Source of the DNA: Spirochaetaceae bacterium | Lineage (GTDB): Bacteria; Spirochaetota; Spirochaetia; Treponematales; Breznakiellaceae | Reading direction: 5' to 3' | DNA length: 15,261 bases | NCBI GenBank assembly: GCA_031265535.1 | Contig: JAISCO010000097.1 | Coordinates: 1 to 15,261, forward strand | Part shown: one piece after another, positions 1-7,161 of the stretch | How the letters are laid out: every line of letters starts with the position of its first letter | How positions within the stretch are numbered: the stretch's first letter is position 1 | Program-made: the position numbers and the translations under genes | The notes under the pieces: model-generated | Database searches by the model: none | What the model saw: the letters and a program-made list of their open reading frames with translations, nothing else | What the model was told of the DNA's origin: nothing

Positions 1-845
1 AGCGGCGTACAGCTTATACACCCGGCCTCGTCCTTTCGCAGCCGGACATCCACGCCATAGAGAGTGTGTATCAGACCGGCGGAAAGAACGTCGGCGGGAG
101 AACCGGATGCGGCGATCTGCCGGTCATGGATAGCTATGACGCGGCTTGCGAACAGAAAGGCGTGATCCGGATTGTGCGTACTGATGATGATGCTGTACCC
201 CTGAGCGCTCAAAGCCTTGATTTGAAGAAGCACCCGTATCTGGTTACCGTAATCCAGATTGGCCGTAGGCTCGTCCATGACTAAAAGCCTTGCCTGCTGA
301 GCCAGAGCGCGGGCGATTAGAACAAGCTGCTGCTCGCCGCCGCTCAATTTTACAAAATCCCTATTGCCGAAATCAGCGATGCCGAGCCTTTCAAGAGCCT
401 CCGTTGCGTTACGCCTCTGACCGGCGTTTGGACTCGCCCATTCCTTGCCCTGGGCGGCGGTTCCCATCAACACCATGTCAGTTACCGAATAATTAAACGA
501 GGGATAGTGGGTCTGCGGCACATAAGCTATAGCGCGGGCCATTTGACTTGGGGATTTGTTTTTAATGTTTTCCCCGTCAAGCAGTACCTCGCCGGAGTAG
601 CGCTTTTCAATGCCCAGCATACAGCGAAACAAGGTGCTCTTTCCCGCACCGTTCGGCCCAAGCATACCCAGCAGTTCCCCGTTTTCCAGCGAAAAGTCGA
701 TATTACTCAATATTTCACGTTGACCGTATGAAAAACTCAGATTCCTTAGCTCCAGAATATGCGCGCCGTCAGAATGAGCGGCGTCCGCGTTAGCGCCGCC
801 GGACTGCCCGTTCCGGCATGATTCATGAGCGCGGGTGCGCCTCAC
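1..845 (-). CDS. FecE/BtuD-type ABC transporter ATPase, 3' end outside the window
   Basis: This is the cytoplasmic ATPase that would power uptake of an iron-siderophore, haem or cobalamin-like ligand through the permease encoded just upstream. The reading frame is open from 845 to the left edge (281 codons plus 2 bases), so the C-terminus is missing. Visible motifs are Walker A GPNGAGKS (about residues 63-70), the Q-loop region AYVPQTHYPSF, the signature LSGGEQQLVLIARALAQ, Walker B LLVMDEPTANLD and the H-loop IISTHNP. The start is a GTG that overlaps the permease stop as GTGA, with an AAGGGG ribosome site about 7 bases upstream. Two nearby ATGs (826 and 819) are out of frame. About 28 residues precede the usual family N-terminus (HILELRNLSFSYG), which is a little long. 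The family call is secure; the substrate is not determined by the sequence. Confidence 0.88.
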   Translation of the reverse strand, partial: MRRTRAHESCRNGQSGGANADAAHSDGAHILELRNLSFSYGQREILSNIDFSLENGELLGMLGPNGAGKSTLFRCMLGIEKRYSGEVLLDGENIKNKSPSQMARAIAYVPQTHYPSFNYSVTDMVLMGTAAQGKEWASPNAGQRRNATEALERLGIADFGNRDFVKLSGGEQQLVLIARALAQQARLLVMDEPTANLDYGNQIRVLLQIKALSAQGYSIIISTHNPDHAFLFASRVIAIHDRQIAASGSPADVLSAGLIHTLYGVDVRLRKDEAGCISCTP

Positions 846-1864
846 CAGAGTTCCCCTTTCCGCGTGATTAGCCAGAGGAAGAACGGCGCTCCGGCAAGGG
901 ATGTGAGGATGCCCAGCGGTATCTCGGTGGCAAACAGGTTGCGGGAAATATTATCAATGAGCAGCAAAAACAGAGCGCCGAATATCATCGAAACCGGTAT
1001 CAGGCGGCTGTAGTTGTTCCCTACCATGCGGCGGGCAATGTGGGGTATCACGAGGCCGGCCCAGCCTATTATTCCGCTGATAGAAACCGCCGCGGCGGTA
1101 ACGAGCGTCGAACATACGATTACCAGAGCGCGGGTTCTGCGGACGTTGACGCCCATGGACTGGGCTTCTTCTTCGCTCATGGTGATTAGATTGATGCGCC
1201 ATCTGAAAATAAAGAGCGGGACAAGTCCCAGAGTCATCGGGATGACGGCGAATTTTATAGCGTCCGGTCTGGTTTTGGCGAGACTCCCCATTAGCCAGTA
1301 AACGATTTCGGGCAGCACATTGTTGGGGTCGGCGACCAGTTTCATAAACGAATTGACCGCGCTGTGGAGGGATGAGATCATGAGACCCGCGAGTATGAGC
1401 CCCACAATCTTTTTACCGCGCGCCCGCTCTCCAACAAACATTACCAGGGCTATGGTGATAAGACTGGCGCAGAAGGCAAAGGCGGTAATAAGGTAGGCTG
1501 GAAGGCGCAGCAGTATGGCGAGCGTGGCTCCGGTGGCGGCGCCGCTGGAGGCCCCAAGGATGTCGGGCGCTGCAAGCGGATTCTGAAACACACCCTGATA
1601 GCTTGCCCCCGCCACAGCCAGAGATGTCCCCACAAGACACGCCATGATGATACGCGGGAGGCGCACGTTGAAGAATATAGCCTCCATCTGCGGCGACTCA
1701 AACGGCGTTCCCATGATACGGGAAATTATCGCCTCAAGCGGAATCGGGTAACGTCCCAGCGAAAGAGACACCAGAATCGCTACGATCAAAATAATGCCCA
1801 GAACAAGAGACACAGCCGCCCCGTTCCACTCGACCGACCTTGCCCGCCCTACCCTCTCGTCCAT
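842..1864 (-). CDS. FecCD-family (iron-siderophore/cobalamin type) ABC permease
   Basis: Inner-membrane permease of a binding-protein-dependent importer for an iron chelate, haem or corrinoid. The 340-residue protein matches the usual length of BtuC/FecD-like permeases and is almost entirely hydrophobic helices. Family landmarks are the RLPRI segment (residues 68-72), the stretch from GASYQGVFQNPLAAPDILG (86-104) leading into the glycine/alanine-rich SSGAATGATLA, and the late GWAGLVIPHIARRMVG segment that contacts the ATPase. It starts at an ATG only four bases after the stop of the binding-protein gene and ends in a GTGA overlap with the ATPase. The three genes are therefore almost certainly one translationally coupled transcription unit. 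No obvious strong Shine-Dalgarno precedes it, consistent with coupling. Confidence 0.93.
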   Translation of the reverse strand: MDERVGRARSVEWNGAAVSLVLGIILIVAILVSLSLGRYPIPLEAIISRIMGTPFESPQMEAIFFNVRLPRIIMACLVGTSLAVAGASYQGVFQNPLAAPDILGASSGAATGATLAILLRLPAYLITAFAFCASLITIALVMFVGERARGKKIVGLILAGLMISSLHSAVNSFMKLVADPNNVLPEIVYWLMGSLAKTRPDAIKFAVIPMTLGLVPLFIFRWRINLITMSEEEAQSMGVNVRRTRALVIVCSTLVTAAAVSISGIIGWAGLVIPHIARRMVGNNYSRLIPVSMIFGALFLLLIDNISRNLFATEIPLGILTSLAGAPFFLWLITRKGELW

Positions 1865-1868
1865 TATA

Positions 1869-2969
1869 TCAGCGTGGGAGAGGCCCGCTGCCTACACTCC
1901 GCGCCGTCAGCCTGTCAAAGCGCTCGCGGGAAAGCTCGTAGCTGTAAAATAGACGGTAATACTCCGCTGTTTCAGCATATAGGTCATAAGGCGCGTACTG
2001 CGGGTAGAGGATTTTTCCAAGCCATATCATACCCATGTAACGGTTTATTGAGGGTGGGCCGCCCATCCAGTTGTAGGGTACGCCCGGAATCTCGTAGTAA
2101 GAGCCGGATTTTATCGCCCGCATCTGCCGCCATGCAGCGTCCTGTGCGGCGGACGAGTATATGCTGCCGGCGCCGAACAGGATTACATCGGGGTCCCAGA
2201 GCAGCATTTGCTCCATGTTTGCCTCGTTCCCGCTCCCCCTTGATGATGGATTGTCCACAACCGCGCGGTTATCGGTCATCCAGTCCAGTATCTCGGTGTG
2301 GAATGTTCCTTTTGCAAGCACGTTAAGGCCGGACGGCCCCATGCAGTAGAGGACGGATTTCTTGTTGTTTCCCGCGCGACCGACAATCTCCTCCGCGTAC
2401 GCAAGCGTCCTTTCGCAAAAACGCGCAAGTGCCTCGCCCTTTTCTTCCCTGCCCAGAAGTTTCCCCAAAGTACGAAACGCCTGCGGGGTTGTTCGCAAAT
2501 CCGCGGTGATATGAATCACGGGGATGCCGATAGACGCTGAAATATCGTCCATGTCCCGCGCGATGCCGTCTTTGGGCTCGCCTATATCGATCACCAGATC
2601 CGGCCCGATCCTCACTATTTCTTCGGGGTTAAGATTCGCCGTGCCGTAAAACTGCCCCACAACCGGCAGCGTCGAAAAGTAAGGCGGGATAAATTCCGCT
2701 GTCGCCGGGCTGTAATCCGAAGAAATAGCGCAGAGCATATCGGGCGCCGCCGCCAGCAGGAATATCTGCGCCAGAGCCCCCGAAGGGACAATCCGCGTGA
2801 TATTTACCGGCAGTTCTACCTGCCTTCCCGCCGAATCGGTGAACAAAAAAGTCTCCTGCTCCGCGTCAGGGCGCCGTGCCGCTTCCTTCCGCGCCCCGGC
2901 GTTCACATCAATGACGGTGAACAGGAACACAACAAGACCTAGCATATAAAACTTTATACAATGTTTCAT
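1869..2969 (-). CDS. Periplasmic binding protein of the FecCD-type ABC importer
   Basis: First gene of the importer operon; it would capture the ligand (iron chelate, haem or corrinoid) outside the inner membrane and deliver it to the permease. The protein has 366 residues from the ATG at 2969. A Sec signal peptide is visible at residues 1-24 (basic start, hydrophobic core, VNA before the likely cut), with no lipobox cysteine, so it is probably soluble in the periplasm. The body fits the periplasmic-binding-protein fold of PF01497: an early TDSAGRQVELPVNITRIV, a central GPDLVIDIG, and NWMGGPPSINR near residue 300, common in this family. An upstream in-frame TTG at 2999 would add ten residues encoded by the purine-rich ribosome-binding region itself, so the ATG is preferred. 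Confidence 0.9.
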   Translation of the reverse strand: MKHCIKFYMLGLVVFLFTVIDVNAGARKEAARRPDAEQETFLFTDSAGRQVELPVNITRIVPSGALAQIFLLAAAPDMLCAISSDYSPATAEFIPPYFSTLPVVGQFYGTANLNPEEIVRIGPDLVIDIGEPKDGIARDMDDISASIGIPVIHITADLRTTPQAFRTLGKLLGREEKGEALARFCERTLAYAEEIVGRAGNNKKSVLYCMGPSGLNVLAKGTFHTEILDWMTDNRAVVDNPSSRGSGNEANMEQMLLWDPDVILFGAGSIYSSAAQDAAWRQMRAIKSGSYYEIPGVPYNWMGGPPSINRYMGMIWLGKILYPQYAPYDLYAETAEYYRLFYSYELSRERFDRLTARSVGSGPLPR

Positions 2970-2998
2970 GTTTCCTCCAATTTCCTCCAGTTCCTCCA
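2970..2998 (-). promoter_or_regulatory. Three tandem Shine-Dalgarno-like motifs before the binding-protein start
   Basis: On the minus strand the leader carries TGGAGGAA three times at 10-11-base spacing, the last copy 4-5 bases before the ATG at 2969. Only the proximal copy is at normal ribosome-binding distance. The other two could act as ribosome standby sites or be slippage products. Confidence 0.6.
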
Positions 2999-2999
2999 A

Positions 3000-3509
3000 A
3001 AATATTGATTATCAAATTGTTTCATTAAGCTATTCGTATGTCAATACACAAATATAAAAAGGAAGAAGGAAAAAGTAAAAAGGATGAAGGAAAAATCAGG
3101 AATGAGCAATGAACAGTCCTGAAATAGGTTGACAGATTTTCATGCGGCCCTAAGGTACATTTTTTCAGGCGTCTCATAATTTCCCCCCTTCTCATTCTTA
3201 ATTACTCATTGATAATTGTTAATTCTTACCTTTTACATCTTACTTTTTACTTCTTAACAAAAGGGGGAAGCGCATTTATCAAACGCGGCAAAATTTTTGA
3301 AGTTTATGACAATTTTTTCGTCGCTGCTCCCCCCGCCCAAAAACGGCACGCTTTCTCAGTGAGCGTGTGTGAGTATGTGGCAGCATGGCGTAGGCCCCAA
3401 AAACTTACTTTTACATGCCGCTTAAAGGCCACGCTCCAAAGGTTTTTGTATTCACAAAAACGCTTTTCCGCTGCCCCCACTCATTTTTGCTAAGGATAAA
3501 AATGACACA
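3000..3509. other. Gene-free intergenic region with opposing heptamer-like tracts and a hairpin
   Basis: No coding sequence is convincing here. It presumably carries the promoter of the importer operon (read leftwards), but I could not single one out. Positions 3058-3100 hold purine-rich AAGTAAAAAGG-like tracts, and 3200-3256 holds the same kind of tract in the opposite orientation (TTACTTTTTACTTC), making a loose inverted pair. A perfect 8-bp hairpin (GTTTTTGT, loop ATTC, ACAAAAAC) lies at 3442-3461 without a following T-run. Confidence 0.5.
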
Positions 3510-3623
3510 ATGCTTTACGAGCACATGCTTTACGAGCACATTGACAAAGATAAAAATATCGAATAGATTAATCCGGATGAGGGGTATGACAATAATCCGA
3601 TGTTCGATTACGACCCCGTTTAA
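3510..3623 (+). pseudogene. Small broken reading frame with an internal duplication
   Basis: Reading from the ATG at 3510, the frame gives MLYEHMLYEHIDKDKNIE, a TAG stop at 3564-3566, then INPDEGYDNNPMFDYDPV and a TAA stop at 3621-3623. The first ten residues are a perfect 15-bp tandem duplication (3510-3524 and 3525-3539). An AAGGAT sequence sits upstream. The acidic, protein-like continuation after the stop suggests the tail of a decayed gene rather than random sequence. I do not recognise the family. It could also be chance. Confidence 0.3.
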
Positions 3624-3713
3624 TATTGCCCCGGTTTCGCGCGGCAGGAACGACGCGGGTTGTGCTGTTGAAAATGCGTTTCCGGTGAATACGCCGCATA
3701 AATGGGAGCGGTA

Positions 3714-4562
3714 GTGACAGTTACAATAGGCATCCCAACTTTTAATAGATTAAACATATTAAAAATTATGGCAAAGTCATTATATGCATCTAATCTGCCG
3801 GATTATTGCAATATAAGAATATACGATGATTGTAGTACAGAGTACGGCAATGCGGAGCTTAAAAAACTATTTCCTACGGCAGTATCAATACTTAGAAATA
3901 GTAAAAATATTAGAGCAGATAAAAATATGTACATAATGTATAAAGATTTTTTGAACTCAAATGATGATTATTTTTTTAACGCGGATTCAGATATTATTTT
4001 TCATAAAGATTGGATAGAAAAATCACTGGCTATGATCTTAAAAACAAGCGGCATACTTTCAATATTTAACGCAAATTCACATGAAGTTACCGCTCTAATA
4101 GACAGCGATTTATGCATAAAAAATTCAGTTGGCGCGGCAGGGACATTGTTTGCGCAAAAACGATTGAAAGAGTTAATGGTTCAATTTCCTGACATAAAAG
4201 ATGTACGCGGGTTTGACTGGCAATGGTCGCGCTATTTTACCGACAATGGCGTACATATATTTTGTTCTAATAACAGCCTGGTACAGCACATTGGCTACAC
4301 CGGTCAACACTCAAGTTATTTTTTTGATTTTGGAAGGAATTTTGAAATCGAAACTGTTCAAGAAGGGCAAATAATAAATGATATTTTTGAAGCGTTTATA
4401 GATGAATGCAAAATCAAACGTCTGCGGGAAGCGCGCGAACAAGATGCATTAGCGAATGATTTTCTTTATCACATAAAACGCTGTATTATTATAATAATTA
4501 AATATTTATTGCCTAAAAAACTAGTGAAAAAGATAAAATCATTAAAGCATAATCGTAATTAG
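3714..4562 (+). CDS. Family 2 (GT-A fold) glycosyltransferase, AT-rich
   Basis: Likely transfers a sugar from a nucleotide-sugar to a surface polysaccharide or glycoprotein; acceptor unknown. The N-terminus VTIGIPTFNR is the classic GT2 opening, followed by IRIYDDCST (donor-binding region) and NADSDIIFHKDWIE, whose DSD (about residues 91-93) is the metal-binding DxD motif. A basic, hydrophobic C-terminus (KRCIIIIIKYLLPKKLVKKIK) could associate with the membrane. I chose the GTG at 3714 because GGGAG lies five bases upstream; an ATG at 3702 would add four residues but has no ribosome site. The gene is far richer in A/T than all other large genes here and stands alone without partner glycan genes, which suggests acquisition by transfer. 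Confidence 0.82.
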   Translation: MTVTIGIPTFNRLNILKIMAKSLYASNLPDYCNIRIYDDCSTEYGNAELKKLFPTAVSILRNSKNIRADKNMYIMYKDFLNSNDDYFFNADSDIIFHKDWIEKSLAMILKTSGILSIFNANSHEVTALIDSDLCIKNSVGAAGTLFAQKRLKELMVQFPDIKDVRGFDWQWSRYFTDNGVHIFCSNNSLVQHIGYTGQHSSYFFDFGRNFEIETVQEGQIINDIFEAFIDECKIKRLREAREQDALANDFLYHIKRCIIIIIKYLLPKKLVKKIKSLKHNRN

Positions 4563-4956
4563 AAAAACAGCGCGCAGCGGTTTCCCAAATTACATTGGGC
4601 TCAAATTACATTGGGGCTGCTTGACAACGCGGCACACTACCCTCCCCCTCCCACCCTACCAAGTAAAAAGTGAAAAGTAAAAAGTAAAAGTTAAAAGTTA
4701 AAAAGATTGCGCCATAAATGGCGACGCGGATTATCGAAGTGAACGCATCTCCACCGACATGCTAAGTAAAAAGTAAAAGGTAAAAGGGCTGGCGGGCGCG
4801 TATGCCAATCGCTCTTGCCTTACCGACGGCACGGAGTAAAGGCCGCTTTGGGTATGCTAACGCGGAGCGTATGTAAACCCGCTGGCGGGCGCGGAGCGTA
4901 TGAGAAACCCGCTGGCGGGTTGGCTAATGGGGTGTGATAGTAATATAATTGAGCTA
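4563..4956. repeat. Composite intergenic repeat block 1
   Basis: There is no gene in this stretch. It opens with a 14-bp direct repeat (CAAATTACATTGGG at 4586 and 4602). Then come an array of 6/7-mers of AGTAAAA type (4671-4705), a perfect hairpin CGCCAT-AA-ATGGCG (4710-4723), module A (ATCGAAGTGAACGC..., 4733-4775), more AGTAAAA units, module B starting GCGTATGCC (4798-4870), and two tandem 29/30-bp units at 4861-4919, each ending in the hairpin CCCGCTGGCGGG (4878-4889, 4908-4919). Modules A, B and the hairpin recur elsewhere in this window. Confidence 0.8.
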
Positions 4957-5943
4957 ATGTTCGAGCAAACTTCATGGCTGGAAACACGGGATAAAGTTAA
5001 ACTTTTTTTAAGGCGCTGGGAATCCGGCAGTCCGGAGCATGACACACGCGGCGTTGTACACATCATACACGGAATGAGCGAACACAGCCTTCGTTATGAG
5101 GAAACAGCGCATTACCTTTGTGAAAGAGGCTACACAGTATGGGCGGCCGACATGCGTGGACACGGCAGAACCGCGGACATAAGCGTTAATCCCGCCGACA
5201 TGGGGGGGATTTTGGGACATTGCGCCGATACAAACGCTTTTTCAAAAATTTTGCTTGACATTGAAAGAATCAACATGGAAATTCAAAAAACATACCCGAC
5301 GCTTCCACTGTTTTTACTTGGACACTCATGGGGTTCGTTAATCGCGCAAGGCTACATCGAAACCTTTAATAAAAGACCGCTTTTCGGCTGCATTCTTTCT
5401 GGAATAAAGGGAGGAAAAGGGATGCTTACAGCATTTGGAGCGCCGCTCATGAACATTTTCGCGGCAGTCAGCGGGCTCCGCAGCTATTCCGCTCTTGCAA
5501 AAAAAATTGTGTTTTACATTTACAACAAAGCGTTTTACCCCAACCGGACAGAATTTGACTGGCTGTCGCGGGACGAAAAAGAAGTTGACGCCTTTATAGA
5601 CGACCCGATTTGCGGACATCAGTGCAGCGTAGGTTTTTACCGCGATCTTGTCCGCATAATTAAACACATATACCGAAAACGAATTATGGAACGCATAAAT
5701 CACAAACTTCCGGTATATATTTTTGCGGGCAGCGCGGATCCTGTTGGCGATATGGGGGCAGGCCCTACCGCTTTGATTGACATTTACCGGAAAATAGGTG
5801 TAAAAGATATTGAGTTTGTGTTGTACCCTGACGCGCGGCACGAAGCGCTGCATGAAACAAACCGCGAAGAAGTCATGCGTAATCTTTGCGACTGGCTGGA
5901 CAGACACCTGGAAGTTTCTTCTAAAAAACATCAAATTAGATGA
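4957..5943 (+). CDS. Alpha/beta hydrolase, monoacylglycerol-lipase-like
   Basis: A cytoplasmic serine hydrolase of the Hydrolase_4 (PF12146) type, probably acting on monoacylglycerols, lysophospholipids or similar esters. It has 328 residues from the ATG at 4957. The expected parts are present: HGMSEHS oxyanion region (residues 38-44), DMRGHGR (65-71), the nucleophile elbow GHSWGS with Ser124, the acid residue in AGSADPV (Asp261), and the catalytic histidine in DARHE (His295). An ATG at 4900 would add 19 residues, but those are encoded by the last repeat unit of the upstream block, and the family N-terminus (SWLETRDKVKLFLRRWE) fits the later start. The stop codon lies inside a 66-bp copy of the right end of the MITE found at 10.9 kb. 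pcnB follows about 80 bases later on the same strand. Confidence 0.88.
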   Translation: MFEQTSWLETRDKVKLFLRRWESGSPEHDTRGVVHIIHGMSEHSLRYEETAHYLCERGYTVWAADMRGHGRTADISVNPADMGGILGHCADTNAFSKILLDIERINMEIQKTYPTLPLFLLGHSWGSLIAQGYIETFNKRPLFGCILSGIKGGKGMLTAFGAPLMNIFAAVSGLRSYSALAKKIVFYIYNKAFYPNRTEFDWLSRDEKEVDAFIDDPICGHQCSVGFYRDLVRIIKHIYRKRIMERINHKLPVYIFAGSADPVGDMGAGPTALIDIYRKIGVKDIEFVLYPDARHEALHETNREEVMRNLCDWLDRHLEVSSKKHQIR

Positions 5944-6007
5944 GGCTGTTCAAAAACTTCAGTTTTGGGGAGACAAGCTCCGCAAGGCCGGCAAACTTAG
6001 ATTTAAA
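5942..6007 (-). repeat. Partial copy of the 10931-10996 element end, inverted
   Basis: These 66 bases match the reverse complement of 10931-10996 with about five differences by eye. The copy begins inside the hydrolase stop codon and ends just before the pcnB ribosome site, so it forms nearly the whole intergenic space. It includes the terminal GAGGCTGTTCAAAAACTTC and the AAGGCCGGC core. Confidence 0.8.
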
Positions 6008-6023
6008 TTAAAGGAACTATATT

Positions 6024-7127
6024 TTGCGCTTCCGTTATTCAAGAAACAAAGACGGTAAAACCGAAAAAAAAGCCGTTATTTATACAAAAGACGAGCATAA
6101 TATTGATGCCGGAAATGTTGATACAGACGCGGCGTATATATGTTCGCGGCTCCGCATAGAAGGGTACGAAACATACATTGTCGGCGGCGCGGTTCGGGAT
6201 CTTATACTTGGAAAAAAACCAAAAGACTTTGATATAGCAAGCGCCGCGAATCCGACTCAAATAAAAAAAGTGTTTCGTAATTCACGTGTAATAGGACGGC
6301 GCTTCAGACTTGTTCACGTTTTTTTTGGCAACAAAATTTATGAACTAGCGACCTTCCGCTCATTGAAAGACGGCGCTACCGGCAATACATTCGGCACTAT
6401 CGAAGAAGATGTTTTACGACGTGATTTTTCGCTTAACGCGCTGTTTTATGACCCGGAACAGGAACTTGTAATAGATTATATAGGCGGAGTAGACCACATA
6501 CGCAAGCGCGTAATTCAACCGGTAATACCGCTCGACATTATTTTTCAGGATGACCCTGTCCGCATGATTCGCGCCGTTAAGTATGCCGCGATAACCGGTT
6601 TTGACATACCGCCAAAACTGCAAAACAAAATTAAGGCCGACGCGCGGCTTCTACCGGCTATTTCTCCGTCAAGACTGACAGAAGAAATCGTCAAAATAAT
6701 AAACTCACCCTGCCCGGCAAGCATAGTAAAATTGCTTGAGTTATACGGCCTATACCGGCACTTACAGCCGCGCGCTTCAATTATGATGGAAAAAAACGAA
6801 GAATTTAAGAAAAAATATATGCAATCGCTTGCCGCTTTGAACAATGAAGACGGCGAAAAAAGCTGCGCCCTGCGGGCATTGGTAGAAGATTACATAGAAT
6901 CGTTTACAGACTGGGATAGCCCAATGCCGGAACTTTATCGAAAAACCTTTATAGCGGCCAGAAAATTCATTCTACCCATGAGTCCCCAGCGATTGGAACT
7001 TGGAAAAGCCATAAGACAAATTTTTGCGGGACACGGCATAACCGTAAAGAAAATCCGATCGTTGCGCACCAGAGGACGCGGCAACAACGAGCCGAAAGAC
7101 ACAATCCAAATTGAAACCATGTTTTAG
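6024..7127 (+). CDS. pcnB: Poly(A) polymerase (class II nucleotidyltransferase)
   Basis: Adds 3' A-tails to RNA, promoting decay. The 367-residue protein shows the class II nucleotidyltransferase head domain: YIVGGAVRD (residues 51-59), the two metal-binding aspartates in KDFDIA (68-70), RRDFSLNALFYD, and the RNA/ATP-binding segment DDPVRMIRAVKYA. The short motif VIGRRFRLVHV matches the signature used to distinguish bacterial poly(A) polymerases from CCA-adding enzymes, so PAP is preferred, though CCA activity cannot be excluded from sequence alone. A basic tail (KKIRSLRTRGRG) fits RNA binding. The start is a TTG with AAAGGA about 8 bases upstream; no better in-frame ATG lies nearby. A perfect hairpin begins at the last base of its stop codon. 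Confidence 0.87.
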   Translation: MRFRYSRNKDGKTEKKAVIYTKDEHNIDAGNVDTDAAYICSRLRIEGYETYIVGGAVRDLILGKKPKDFDIASAANPTQIKKVFRNSRVIGRRFRLVHVFFGNKIYELATFRSLKDGATGNTFGTIEEDVLRRDFSLNALFYDPEQELVIDYIGGVDHIRKRVIQPVIPLDIIFQDDPVRMIRAVKYAAITGFDIPPKLQNKIKADARLLPAISPSRLTEEIVKIINSPCPASIVKLLELYGLYRHLQPRASIMMEKNEEFKKKYMQSLAALNNEDGEKSCALRALVEDYIESFTDWDSPMPELYRKTFIAARKFILPMSPQRLELGKAIRQIFAGHGITVKKIRSLRTRGRGNNEPKDTIQIETMF

Positions 7128-7156
7128 GACAGCCGCAGTGCAGACTGCGGCTGTCC
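7127..7156. terminator. Perfect 13-bp hairpin between convergent genes
   Basis: GGACAGCCGCAGT (7127-7139) and its exact complement (7144-7156) flank a GCAG loop. The stem begins at the last base of the pcnB stop and ends five bases before the stop of the convergent gene at 7162. No T-run follows on either strand, so it may work as a bidirectional pause or 3'-end stabiliser rather than a canonical intrinsic terminator. Confidence 0.6.
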
Positions 7157-7161
7157 ACAAG

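Noticed and set aside
3209..3714. Overlapping open frames in the importer-glycosyltransferase gap
   Set aside because: Low-complexity translations, no ribosome sites or conserved motifs; only the short broken frame at 3510-3623 seemed worth recording.
5338..5934. Long minus-strand open frame opposite the hydrolase
   Set aside because: Antisense to an intact catalytic-triad hydrolase, with no domain features of its own.
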